Shown here one piece after another: positions 18,801 to 26,483 of a stretch of DNA of 64,000 nt (the stretch's first letter is position 1; each line of letters begins with the position of its first letter). The stretch lies in NCBI GenBank assembly GCA_030263385.1, contig SZOX01000005.1, positions 62,001 to 126,000 of the forward strand. Reading direction: 5' to 3'. Below the pieces are notes generated by a model, which worked only from the letters and a program-made list of their open reading frames with translations, had not been told where the DNA came from and made no database searches. The translations under genes were made by a program, and so were the position numbers. This stretch comes from Zeimonas sp003577305 (lineage in GTDB: Bacteria > Pseudomonadota > Gammaproteobacteria > Burkholderiales > Burkholderiaceae_E).

Positions 18801-19398
18801 CGGTGACCGGCTCGCGCCGGTCGACCTGGAGCAGGCGCGCCAGGACGCCGGCAAGGCGGCCGGCCATCGCATCGGCGACGACGACCTGGCTTCCTGGCTG
18901 ATGTATCCGAAGGTGTTCCGCGAATATGCGGAGCATCGCAGGCAATACGGCGACGTGAGCCTGCTGCCGACGCAGACTTTCTTCTACGGAATGCGCGAGC
19001 GCGAGGAGATCGCGATCGAGATCGATCGCGGCAAGACGCTGATCGTGAGCATGCAGGGGATGGCGCCGGCCGAGGAGGAGGGACTGGTGCGCGTGTTCTT
19101 CGAACTCAACGGCCAGCCGCGCACGATGCGCATCGAGAAGGCGGGTGCGGCGCGCGCGCCCAGGCGCATGCAGGCCGAGTCGGGCAATGCGGCGCACGTT
19201 CCCGCGCCGATGCCGGGCATGGTCGTCACCGTGGCAGTGAAGGCCGGACAATCGGTGCGCCCCGGCGACCCGCTGGTGTCGATCGAGGCGATGAAAATGG
19301 AGACGCAGATCCGTGCCGAGCGCGACGGCACGGTGCGCGCTGTGCACGTGAGGCCGGGCGAAACGGTCGCGGCGCACGACCTGCTGCTCGAGTATTGA
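15874..19398 (+). CDS. Pyruvate carboxylase
   Basis: The 1174-residue biotin enzyme carboxylates pyruvate to oxaloacetate (anaplerosis). Order: biotin carboxylase/ATP-grasp (about 1-450, with ANRSEIAIRVMRAA, GGGGRGM and the EVNPRIQVEHTVTE motif), and carboxyltransferase (about 545-830, starting LTDTTMRDAHQSLFATRMRT, with the metal-site HFHTHDTSG). A PYC/OADA allosteric region follows, then the C-terminal biotinyl domain with EAMKMET (biotin on Lys) at about 1135. This single-chain layout is that of true pyruvate carboxylase, not split oxaloacetate decarboxylase or propionyl-CoA carboxylase. The ATG at 15874 gives MPRIQSVLVANRSE as expected; the ribosome site is weak. It appears to be transcribed alone. 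Confidence 0.95.
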   Translation: MPRIQSVLVANRSEIAIRVMRAAAELGMRTVAIYSHEDRFALHRFKADESYLVGEGRKPLQAYLDIDDIIRIARCAKVDAIHPGYGFLSENPDFARACAAVGIVFVGPTPEAMTTLGNKISARAAAVAASVPVMPATGPLPADPAEALRLAAGIGYPLMLKASWGGGGRGMRVIESHADLEAQLPAARREAAAAFGNDEVYLEKLVRNARHVEVQVIGDRHGNLVHLFERDCSVQRRNQKVVERAPAPYLDDERRSELCEAALRLARQVDYTHAGTIEFLMDADTGRFYFIEVNPRIQVEHTVTEQVTGIDIVKAQLRISEGARIGDADCPVPRQEEIRLNGHALQCRITTEDPENNFTPDYGRITAYRSAAGFGLRLDGGTAYAGALITPYYDSLLVKVTAWAPSAGEAIRRMDRGLREFRIRGLATNLQFVENVINHPDFAAGRVTTRFIDTTPELFRFPKRRDRATRLLRYIGEVTVNGHPDMKGRARPESSHQPLALPRHRRGDAAGAAEAARASAAAPVDLAAPPPAGTRQRLRELGPQRFAEWMRAQQRVLLTDTTMRDAHQSLFATRMRTVEMLRIAPYYARMLPQLLSLECWGGATFDVALRFLKEDPWERLARLREAVPNIMLQMLLRGSNAVGYTNYSDNVVRWFVTRAAAGGIDLFRVFDSLNWVGNMRVSIDAVLESGALCEGAICYTGDLFDASRPKYGLRYYLETARQLQRAGVHLIGVKDMAGVCRPRAARELVRALREETGLPVHFHTHDTSGAAAASVLAAIDGGADAVDGAMDAMSGLTSQPNLGAIVAALEGGERDTGVDRTAMQQISHYWEGARRLYAPFESDIRAGTADVYRHEMPGGQYTNLREQARALGLEQRWPEVAQAYAEVNRLFGDIVKVTPTSKVVGDMALFMVANDLSADDVHDPARQIAFPESVVSLFRGELGFPPDGFPQALSRKVLGCDSAHPLLAEPPAPYRPGDRLAPVDLEQARQDAGKAAGHRIGDDDLASWLMYPKVFREYAEHRRQYGDVSLLPTQTFFYGMREREEIAIEIDRGKTLIVSMQGMAPAEEEGLVRVFFELNGQPRTMRIEKAGAARAPRRMQAESGNAAHVPAPMPGMVVTVAVKAGQSVRPGDPLVSIEAMKMETQIRAERDGTVRAVHVRPGETVAAHDLLLEY

Positions 19399-19495
19399 AG
19401 CCGGCCGCGCGCACGCTCCCGTGCCTCGCACAGGGCACGAAGTCCGTGTCCGAAAACGGCGAGCGACGAGCCGGGCCGCGGCGCATAATCGGTCC

Positions 19496-20938
19496 ATGCT
19501 CCTCGATCCAGATGCCTGCTACGCAGCCCTTCTCGCGCACGACGCGCGCTTCGACGGGCGCCTGTACGTCGGCGTGCGCTCGACCGGCGTCTATTGCCGG
19601 CCCGTGTGCCGCGTGCGCACGCCGAAACCCGGCAACTGCCGCTTTTTCTCCAGCGCGGCGCAGGCCGAGAGCCACGGATTCCGTCCGTGTCTGCGGTGTC
19701 GCCCGGAACTGGCGCCGGGCCGCGCCGGCATCGATGCCGGATCGCGCCTCGCGCAGGCGGCGGCGCGGCTGATCGAGGCGGGCGGACTCGATCGCGCCGG
19801 CGTCGAGGCAGTGGCGGCCCGCGTGGGCACCAGTTCGCGGCATTTGCGCCGCGTCTTCAAGGCAGAGTTCGGCGTGACTGCGCTCGAATATGCGCAGACG
19901 CAGCGCCTGCTGCTCGCCAAGCGGCTGCTCACCGACACCGCGCTGCCGGCCACCGAGATCGCCGCTGCCTCGGGTTTCGGGAGCCTGCGCCGCTTCAATG
20001 CGGCGTTTCGCGAGCGCTATCGGCTCAGCCCGACGCAGTTGCGCTCGCACGCCGGTGCGCGACCGGCGGCGACGATGCGTTTCCGGCTCGCCTACCGGCC
20101 GCCTTGCGACTGGAAGCGTTCACTCACGTTCCTCGCGGCACGCGCAGTCGAGCGCGTCGAGTTCGCCGGCGGCGACGCATACTGCCGCACGGTGCGCTGG
20201 CAGGCGGGTGCGCAGGAATTGCGCGGCTGGCTCGCGGTGCGCCCGCTGCCGTCGCGCGCGCTGCTCGAAGTGGAACTGTCGGCGTCGCTCGCGCCGGCGA
20301 TTCCTCCGGTGCTGCAGCGCGTGCGCGACCTCTTCGATCTCGATTGCGAGCCGGCGCAGTTGCAGCGCGTGCTGCCGGCGCACCCGCCCGGCAGCGCGCC
20401 GATGCGCCTGATCGGATCCTTCGACGGCTTCGAACTCGCGGTGCGCGGCATCGTCGGCCAGCAGGTCAGCGTGAAGGCCGCCCGCACCGTCATCGCCAGG
20501 CTTGCGGAGCGCTATGGCGATCCGCTCGACGGCGCGGCGCCAGCCGGTCTCGCGCGGCTGTTCCCGACGCCGCAGACGGTCGCGGGACTGGAGGTTGCCG
20601 CGATCGCCGGGCTGGGCATCCAGGGTCGGCGCGCCGAAGCGATCCGGACGCTCGCGCGTGCGCTTGCCGAAGGGCGCCTCGCGCTCGAGCCGCGCGCGCC
20701 GGTCGACGAGACGATGGCAGCATTGCGGTCGATTCCCGGCATCGGCGACTGGACCGCACAGTACATCGCGATGCGTGCGCTGTGCTGGCCCGATGCGTTC
20801 CCGGCCGGCGATCTCGCGGTGCTCAGGGCGCTCGATGCGCGCACGCCGGCGCAGGCCCGCGAGCGGGCCCGCCAGTGGCAGCCCTGGCGGGCCTACGTGG
20901 TAATGGATCTCTGGGCGTCGATGGGAGCGAACACATGA
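19496..20938 (+). CDS. AdaA-AlkA fusion: DNA-3-methyladenine glycosylase 2 with Ada-type regulator domain
   Basis: The 480-residue repair protein has three parts. An Ada zinc domain (about 1-75) has four cysteines (C34, C38, C65, C68); Cys34 in STGVYCRPVC corresponds to the methyl-phosphotriester acceptor. An AraC-type HTH (about 85-180) follows. An AlkA glycosylase (about 190-480) has the HhH-GPD hairpin IPGIGDWTAQYIAMRAL and the catalytic Asp in FPAGD. It senses methylated DNA and excises 3-methyladenine-type bases. Such AdaA-AlkA fusions are common in beta-proteobacteria. The next gene, an O6-alkylguanine transferase, overlaps its stop by 4 nt, forming an adaptive-response operon. Confidence 0.94.
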   Translation: MLLDPDACYAALLAHDARFDGRLYVGVRSTGVYCRPVCRVRTPKPGNCRFFSSAAQAESHGFRPCLRCRPELAPGRAGIDAGSRLAQAAARLIEAGGLDRAGVEAVAARVGTSSRHLRRVFKAEFGVTALEYAQTQRLLLAKRLLTDTALPATEIAAASGFGSLRRFNAAFRERYRLSPTQLRSHAGARPAATMRFRLAYRPPCDWKRSLTFLAARAVERVEFAGGDAYCRTVRWQAGAQELRGWLAVRPLPSRALLEVELSASLAPAIPPVLQRVRDLFDLDCEPAQLQRVLPAHPPGSAPMRLIGSFDGFELAVRGIVGQQVSVKAARTVIARLAERYGDPLDGAAPAGLARLFPTPQTVAGLEVAAIAGLGIQGRRAEAIRTLARALAEGRLALEPRAPVDETMAALRSIPGIGDWTAQYIAMRALCWPDAFPAGDLAVLRALDARTPAQARERARQWQPWRAYVVMDLWASMGANT

Positions 20939-21429
20939 AGACCCGCTATGCGCAGTTCGAATCGCGTTTCGGCGAATTGCTCGCGATTGCCCGCGACGGG
21001 CGGCTCGCAGGGCTGTATTTCGTCGGCCAGAAAGACCAGCCCGAGCTCGATGCGCCGGGGGGCGAAAGCGCGGTGCGCGACGACGACTGGCCGGTGCTCG
21101 CGGCCACGCGCCGTCAGGTCGCCGAGTACGAGGCGGGGCGACGCACTGTCTTCGATCTGCCGCTCGGACTCGAGGGTACCGATTTCCAGCGCCGCGTCTG
21201 GGCGCAGTTGCTCGAAATTCCGTACGGCCAGACGCGCAGCTACGCGCAAGTGGCGCGTGCCGCCGGCTCGCCGCGCGGCGTGCGCGCCGCGGGCGCCGCC
21301 ATCGGGCGCAACCCGGTATCGATCATCGTGCCCTGCCACCGTGTCGTCGGCAGCGACGGCTCGCTCACCGGCTACACCGGCGGCATCGAGCGCAAGCGCG
21401 CGCTGCTGCGCCACGAGGCGGTGCGCTGA
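20935..21429 (+). CDS. ogt: Methylated-DNA-[protein]-cysteine S-methyltransferase
   Basis: The 164-residue protein moves alkyl groups from O6-alkylguanine onto its own cysteine, which lies in the invariant PCHRV motif (IIVPCHRVVG). The C-terminal DNA-binding helix-turn-helix (YGQTRSYAQVARAAGSPRGVRAAGAA) is complete, with the arginine finger region just before the active site. The N-terminal lobe is short, as in Ogt. The start codon overlaps the stop of the AdaA-AlkA gene (ATGA), so the two are coupled. The Ada metal domain is in the upstream protein, so together they replace a classical Ada. Confidence 0.95.
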   Translation: MKTRYAQFESRFGELLAIARDGRLAGLYFVGQKDQPELDAPGGESAVRDDDWPVLAATRRQVAEYEAGRRTVFDLPLGLEGTDFQRRVWAQLLEIPYGQTRSYAQVARAAGSPRGVRAAGAAIGRNPVSIIVPCHRVVGSDGSLTGYTGGIERKRALLRHEAVR

Positions 21430-21432
21430 GCG

Positions 21433-22347
21433 ATGAGGCGCCGCGACCTCGCCGATCTGGTGCTGCTCGCCGCGCTGTGGGGCGCGTCGTTCATGTTCAT
21501 GCGCGTGGCCGCGCCGCAATTCGGCGCTTTTCCGCTGATGAGCCTGCGCACCGGCATCGCGGCGGCGGTGTTGTTGCCATTCGCGCTGCGCGGGGCCGGC
21601 GCGGCCGAGTTGCGAGCGAACGCCGCCCCGATTGCCTGGATCGGACTGGTGAATTCGGCGCTGCCGTTCGCGCTGCTGGGCTACGCGATGCAGTCGCTGA
21701 GCGCGGGCTTCACCGCGATCCTGAACGCGACCTCGCCGTTCTGGGGCGCGATCGTGGCTTTCCTCTGGATCGGCGAGCGGCTCGGCCGCCTGCGCGTCGC
21801 CGGCCTGCTGATCGGTTTCGCCGGCGTACTCGTTCTGGTGCTGAGCCGGCACGGAGTCGTCGCCGGGGAGTCGCCCTGGCCGCTGCTGGCCGCGCTGCTC
21901 GCGACCGCGCTGTACGGTTTTTCCGCCGTTGCCGCGAGGAAGCACCTCGCGGACGTGGGCCCGTTGACCGGCGCGGCAGGCAGCCAGTTGTTCGCGACGA
22001 TGATGCTCCTGCCGTTCGCGATCATCCGCTGGCCGCAAACGCCGCCCGACGCCCGGGCGTGGACGAGCACGATGTTGCTCGGGGTGTTCGCCACCGGCCT
22101 CGCGTACGTGCTCTTTTTCCGGCTGATCGCGCGCGTCGGCGCTGCCCGCGCGATCGCAGTCACTTTACTGGTTCCGGTGTTCGGCATGTTCTGGGGCGCG
22201 TTGTTCCTGGGGGAGGCAATCACGGCCGGCATGCTGCTGGGCACCGCCACCATCCTTTTCGGAACCGCGCTGACGACCGGCGTACTCGATTTCCGTCGTC
22301 GCGCAAGCCCGCGGCCGCGCGGCAGTGAGGGGCTGAACCCCGATTGA
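21433..22347 (+). CDS. EamA/DMT-superfamily transporter
   Basis: The 304-residue protein has ten predicted membrane helices in two EamA repeats. The first begins DLVLLAALWGASFMFMRVAAPQFG and has the typical TSPFWGAIVAFLWIGERLG; the second ends ALFLGEAITAGMLLGTATILFGTAL. These exporters or importers handle small metabolites, and the substrate is unknown here. The gene follows ogt by 3 nt and overlaps the frame of the next region, so it may ride in the repair operon. Confidence 0.9.
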   Translation: MRRRDLADLVLLAALWGASFMFMRVAAPQFGAFPLMSLRTGIAAAVLLPFALRGAGAAELRANAAPIAWIGLVNSALPFALLGYAMQSLSAGFTAILNATSPFWGAIVAFLWIGERLGRLRVAGLLIGFAGVLVLVLSRHGVVAGESPWPLLAALLATALYGFSAVAARKHLADVGPLTGAAGSQLFATMMLLPFAIIRWPQTPPDARAWTSTMLLGVFATGLAYVLFFRLIARVGAARAIAVTLLVPVFGMFWGALFLGEAITAGMLLGTATILFGTALTTGVLDFRRRASPRPRGSEGLNPD

Positions 22348-22391
22348 CCGGCATCAAGTCGGCGACGCGAACCCCGGGGCACGATACCCCG

Positions 22392-22865
22392 ATGGATTCC
22401 GTTGTTCCTGACGTCGTGTCGCTTCGCGACCTGCTCGCCAGGGCTCTGGCAATGCGGCGCGAGGCTGCTGCGGGCTATCGTCGGCTGGCCAGGGAACCCT
22501 CGGTCACGCAGGTGCCGCAGGTGACGCGGCTGTTCTCGCGCCTCGCCGTGCTCGAGAGCGAGCAGGCGGCGCGCATCGAACGCGACTTGCCCGATCTCGA
22601 AGTGGGGACGATACTGGCCGAGCAGGTCGCCTGGGCGCTGCCGATGCGGCCGGCGCGACCGGTTGCAGGCATGCCGCTCGAAGACGCGCTCGAGATCGCG
22701 CGAGTCAACGAGCGCGGGATGCGGGCCATCTTCGAGCGCATCGCGGCCACCTCGCCCAGCGAGGCAGTGCGCATCCGGGCCCTGCAGTTTGCACTGGCCG
22801 AGACCCGCCACCTGTCCACGATCGAGGAGGCGGTCGCGGCTGCCCGAGACGGAGGGAAGGCATGA
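22392..22865 (+). CDS. Helical ferritin-like/rubrerythrin-like protein
   Basis: The 157-residue protein looks all-helical and follows a four-helix ferritin-like pattern: LARALAMRREAAAGYRRLA, LFSRLAVLESEQAARIERDL, ALEIARVNERGMRAIFERIA, then FALAETRHLSTIEEAV. The last helix keeps an E-x2-H-like pair (AETRHL), while the matching site in the second helix has Q in place of H (ESEQAA). A full di-iron site is therefore doubtful. The start at the ATG 22392 is preferred over a longer frame that would overlap the transporter gene. The stop overlaps the next small gene by 4 nt. Function unknown. Confidence 0.65.
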   Translation: MDSVVPDVVSLRDLLARALAMRREAAAGYRRLAREPSVTQVPQVTRLFSRLAVLESEQAARIERDLPDLEVGTILAEQVAWALPMRPARPVAGMPLEDALEIARVNERGMRAIFERIAATSPSEAVRIRALQFALAETRHLSTIEEAVAAARDGGKA

Positions 22866-23149
22866 CGCAGAAAATCCCCACCACGTCGGCCGATTTCGAC
22901 CACACGCGGATCATCGAGCGGCCTGACGGCTTCTACTGGCAGGACGACGTCGATGGCCGCGAATACGGGCCGTTCCAGACGATGTTCGAAGCGGCGGCCG
23001 ACATGCAGCTGGCCGATGACGAGGCGGCCGACGAGGCCGGCGCCGACGACCTGCGCGATGCCGGCGAGCTGCTGGGCGTGCCCGACTGGGTCGACCCGGA
23101 CACCGGCCAGCTGGCCGACGACGAACGTACGCGAACCGACGAGCACTGA
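22862..23149 (+). CDS. Small acidic conserved protein
   Basis: The 95-residue protein is strongly acidic, with an N-terminal strand-like region (IIERPDGFYWQDDVDGREYG, then PFQTMFEAAADMQLA) and an Asp/Glu-rich tail. Small proteins of this shape recur in beta-proteobacteria, but I cannot name a function. It starts within the stop of the ferritin-like gene (ATGA) and ends 76 nt before hpf. Translational coupling to the ferritin-like gene suggests joint use. Confidence 0.65.
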   Translation: MTQKIPTTSADFDHTRIIERPDGFYWQDDVDGREYGPFQTMFEAAADMQLADDEAADEAGADDLRDAGELLGVPDWVDPDTGQLADDERTRTDEH

Positions 23150-23225
23150 ACCGGACCGATCCGGCACAATGGAGCTTACCGGCGCCCGGCCCGCAGCCGG
23201 GCATTCCCTGAGACGAAGGAGCCAC

Positions 23226-23621
23226 ATGCGTACACCGCTGCAGATCAACTTCCGCGGCATGGATACCTCGCCGGCGCTGGAGACGCTGATTCGCGACAAG
23301 ACCGCCAAGCTCGAACAGTTTCACCCCAACGTCACCGGCTGCCGCGTCGTGATCGACAAGCCTCACCAGCACAAGCAGCAAGGAGAGCATTTCATCGTTT
23401 CGATCGACGTCTCGGTACCGGGCAGCAACATCGTTGCCAATCACGCCCACCACGAGGACGTCAACGTCGCGTTGCGCGACGCCTTCTTCGCCGCCCGGCG
23501 GCAACTCGAAGAGCACGCAATCCGCATGCGCGGCGAAGACAAGCGGCGCGTCTCGACGGCCAACGCGATGGCCAACGCGGTAGCCGAGCGCGACTCCGGG
23601 GCTGGCGCTGGGGCCGAATAG
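23226..23621 (+). CDS. hpf: Ribosome hibernation promoting factor (HPF/YfiA family)
   Basis: The 131-residue protein has the HPF fold pattern: PLQINFRGMDTSPALETLIRDKTAKLEQF, a middle strand region, then DVNVALRDAFFAARRQLEEH. This family binds the 30S decoding centre and silences ribosomes in stationary phase. The protein is the short form with an extended, Ala/Gly-rich tail and no long-form dimerisation domain. ATG at 23226 follows a strong AAGGAG site. HPF usually sits beside rpoN or the PTS-Ntr genes, and that context is absent here. Confidence 0.88.
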   Translation: MRTPLQINFRGMDTSPALETLIRDKTAKLEQFHPNVTGCRVVIDKPHQHKQQGEHFIVSIDVSVPGSNIVANHAHHEDVNVALRDAFFAARRQLEEHAIRMRGEDKRRVSTANAMANAVAERDSGAGAGAE

Positions 23622-23777
23622 GAGCCTGCGCATCCGGGCGGGCGGTGCGGGCCGCCGCCCCGCCGGCTCGCTGCCGCGAGCGCCAGCGGCGGCGCAATTC
23701 CCGTTTCCGGGCCGCTCGCGCCGCCACGAGGCGCTCCCGCCGTGCTGCCAGCCGCGACGAGCCGCCGCCTGAACCCC

Positions 23778-25523
23778 ATGGAAGAAGCGAACGCGATTCC
23801 GCATCTTCGCGAGACACTGCTGTTTCTCGGGCTGGCCGGCGTGCTGGTGCCGCTGCTGCAGCGTTACCGCGTGAACAGCGTGCTCGGCTTTCTCGCGGTG
23901 GGCATGCTCGTTGGCCCGTTCGGACTCGGGCGGCTGGCGGCCGACGTGCCGCTGCTCGGCTGGCTGGTGTTTCCCACGCTCGACGCGGTGTCGGTGCTGG
24001 CCGGGATCGGCGTGATGTTCCTGATGTTCATGATCGGCCTCGAGTTGTCGGCCGAGAGACTGTGGGCGATGCGGCGCTGGGTGTTCGCGGCCGGCAGCGC
24101 CCAGGTGCTCGCGAGCGCCGCGGTGATCGGGCTGGTCGCCGCGGCTTTCGCCAGCGCGCCGCAGGCGGCGCTGGTCGCCGGCCTGGCCCTGTCGTTCTCC
24201 TCGACCGCCGTGGTGATGCAGTTGCTGTCGTCGCGCCGCGAACTCGGCACGCCGCTCGGCCAGGCCAGCTTCGCGATCCTGCTGCTGCAGGACCTCGCGG
24301 TGGTCCCGGTCCTGATCCTGGTCGGGTTGCTCGCCCGGCACGACGACGCGTCGGTGGGCGCGTCGATGGCACTGGCGATCGGCAAGGCGGCGGCAGCGAT
24401 CGTCCTGATCTACCTGCTGGGGCGCATGGCGATCCGGCCGTTGTTCCGGCGCATGGCGGCGAGCCGGCAGGCCGACACCTTCATGGCGCTCACGCTGCTC
24501 AGCACGCTGGGCATCGCGTCGCTCACCTGGCTGGCCGGGCTGTCGATGGCGCTGGGCGCGCTGCTCGCCGGCTTGCTGCTGGCCGAAACCGAATTCCGCC
24601 ACGAGGTCGAGGTCACGATCGATCCGTTTCGCGGCCTGCTGATGGGGCTCTTCTTCCTGTCGGTCGGCATGTCGATCGATCCGCTCGAGATCCTGCGTGC
24701 GCCGGCGCTGCTGCTCGGTGCGGTGGCGGGGTTGTTCGCTCTGAAGGCAATCGTGGTCGCGCTGGTGACGCGGATCGGCGGGTTGCCACCGGGCAGGGCG
24801 ATCGAGGCGGGGCTGCTTCTGGGGCAGGGCGGCGAATTCGCGTTCATCGTGTTCGGCACCGCGATGTCGCTCGGGCTGCTCGAGGAGCGCGCCGGGCGCT
24901 TCCTGCTGCTGGTGGTCGGCCTGTCGATGTTTGCCGCGCCGCTGGTGGCCGAGGCCGGCCGGCGGCTCGGCAGGCGGGTGCAGCGCGTGGCGCCACCCCC
25001 ACCCAGCGCCGAACCGGTGCTCCCCGGCCTGTCGGGGCACGTGGTCGTGGCCGGGTACGGGCGCGTCGGGCAGCTGCTCGGCCAGTTGTTCGACTCGCAG
25101 GGGATCGCCTACGTCGCGGTCGATCCCGATGCGCGCCTCGTGAGCAGCTTTCACGCGCAAGGCCTGCCGGTGTTCGTGGGCGATGCGAGCCGCGGCGAGT
25201 TGCTGCGGCGGCTGGGGCTCGACGATGCCTGCGCGATCGTGCTCACGATGGATCAGGGCCCGGCAACCCTGCGTGCGGTGCAGGCGATCCGGCGCGAGTG
25301 GCCCCGGTTGCCGATCCTCGCGCGTGCGCGCGACGAGCGCCATGCGCTGGCGCTGCGCGAGGCGGGCGCCGATGCGGTGATCCCCGAGGCGCTCGAATCG
25401 GCGCTGCAACTGGCGGCGCTGGCGCTGGCGCGCGCCGGTCTGCCGGGCGCCGCGCTGGTGGAACTGATCGATCACGAGCGCGACGAGCGGATCGCCTCGT
25501 TCCACGGAGAAGGCGCCGCATGA
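23778..25523 (+). CDS. Kef-type CPA2 cation:proton antiporter with RCK domain
   Basis: The 581-residue membrane protein has a CPA2 transport domain (about 1-385, roughly 12 helices; core signature SFSSTAVVMQLLS) followed by a cytoplasmic RCK/TrkA-N domain. That domain carries the NAD-binding motif VVAGYGRVGQLLGQLF and VAVDPD. This is the KefB/KefC architecture: potassium or sodium exchange for protons, gated by nucleotides or thiols. No KefF/KefG ancillary gene is present; the next gene, overlapping by 4 nt, encodes a tandem Usp protein. The ATG at 23778 is preferred to an upstream in-frame start because the family begins near LRETLLFLGLAGVLVPLL. Confidence 0.93.
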   Translation: MEEANAIPHLRETLLFLGLAGVLVPLLQRYRVNSVLGFLAVGMLVGPFGLGRLAADVPLLGWLVFPTLDAVSVLAGIGVMFLMFMIGLELSAERLWAMRRWVFAAGSAQVLASAAVIGLVAAAFASAPQAALVAGLALSFSSTAVVMQLLSSRRELGTPLGQASFAILLLQDLAVVPVLILVGLLARHDDASVGASMALAIGKAAAAIVLIYLLGRMAIRPLFRRMAASRQADTFMALTLLSTLGIASLTWLAGLSMALGALLAGLLLAETEFRHEVEVTIDPFRGLLMGLFFLSVGMSIDPLEILRAPALLLGAVAGLFALKAIVVALVTRIGGLPPGRAIEAGLLLGQGGEFAFIVFGTAMSLGLLEERAGRFLLLVVGLSMFAAPLVAEAGRRLGRRVQRVAPPPPSAEPVLPGLSGHVVVAGYGRVGQLLGQLFDSQGIAYVAVDPDARLVSSFHAQGLPVFVGDASRGELLRRLGLDDACAIVLTMDQGPATLRAVQAIRREWPRLPILARARDERHALALREAGADAVIPEALESALQLAALALARAGLPGAALVELIDHERDERIASFHGEGAA

Positions 25524-26476
25524 CGAACACCGCGCATCGCCGCGCCGCGAAGGGTCGGGCGCAGGCGCCGGGCTCGATGCTGGTCGCCACCGATTTCTCG
25601 CGCAGCGCCGCGAAGGCCGCGTCGCGCGCGCTCGCGCTGGCGGACGAGCACCGCATCGATCCGCTGCGGCTGCTGCACGTGGTCGAGGCACCGTGGATGG
25701 GCGCGCTGCAGCAATGGATCGGCCTGTCCGATGCATCGCGGCTGGGGCTGCTCGAGGAGGCACGGCGCTCGATGGCCGCCCTCGTCACGTCGATGGAGGC
25801 AGGTTCGGGGTCGCGCGTGATCGGCGAGGTTGCGGTCGGGGCGCTCCTCGACACCGTGATCGAGCGCGCGATGCAGATCGACCTTCTGGTGATCGGCGCG
25901 CGCGGCCAGCACCCGGTGCGCGACTTCGCGATCGGCACCACCGGCGAACGGTTGCTGCGCAAACGGCGCGGGCCGATGCTGGTGGTGCGGCGCTCGCCGG
26001 CGAGGCGCTACCGGCGAGTGCTCGCGCCGGTGGATTTTTCCGCGCACGCGCCGCAGGTGCTGGCGCAGGCGGCCTCGATCGCCCCCACCGCACGGATCGA
26101 ACTGCTGCATGCGTTCGAGCTTCCGTTCGAGGGCAAGCTGCGCTCGGCCGGAGTGACCATCGCCGAGATCCACCACTCGAGGCAGCAGGCACGCGCGCAG
26201 GCGGTCGAGCGCCTGGCCAGCCTCGTCGCCGCGTCGGGCCTCGAGCCGACGCGCGTGCATCGCCGGATCGAGCACGGCTATGCGCCGCGCGTCATCGTCG
26301 AGGCGGCGCGCGAATCGCAGGCCGACCTGATCGTGATCGGCAAGCACGGCGAATCGGTCATGGAAGACCTGCTGCTCGGCAGCGTGACGCTGCACGTGCT
26401 CGGCGAGGTCCGTTGCGACGTGCTGGTCGTGAGCGCGCCGCAGCCGCCGCGGCGCGCGGCGCGCCAGCGCAGCTGA
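25520..26476 (+). CDS. Tandem universal stress protein
   Basis: The 318-residue cytoplasmic protein contains two UspA domains. The first starts SMLVATDFSRSAAKAASRAL and ends with IGARGQHPVRDFAIGTTGERLL. The second starts RVLAPVDFSAHAPQV and ends with VIGKHGESVMEDLLLGSVT. Both keep the G-2x-G-9x-G-S/T ATP-binding signature, so ATP binding is expected. The start codon overlaps the antiporter stop by 4 nt, so the Usp pair probably regulates or accompanies the transporter. Usp proteins of this kind are often induced by low oxygen or stationary phase. No FNR-like box was found upstream of this operon. Confidence 0.92.
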   Translation: MTNTAHRRAAKGRAQAPGSMLVATDFSRSAAKAASRALALADEHRIDPLRLLHVVEAPWMGALQQWIGLSDASRLGLLEEARRSMAALVTSMEAGSGSRVIGEVAVGALLDTVIERAMQIDLLVIGARGQHPVRDFAIGTTGERLLRKRRGPMLVVRRSPARRYRRVLAPVDFSAHAPQVLAQAASIAPTARIELLHAFELPFEGKLRSAGVTIAEIHHSRQQARAQAVERLASLVAASGLEPTRVHRRIEHGYAPRVIVEAARESQADLIVIGKHGESVMEDLLLGSVTLHVLGEVRCDVLVVSAPQPPRRAARQRS

Positions 26477-26483
26477 ACGCTCT

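Noticed and set aside
22344..22391. Extended start of the ferritin-like protein overlapping the DMT permease
   Set aside because: The extra residues (TGIKSATRTPGHDTP) look random and the ATG at 22392 fits the first helix.
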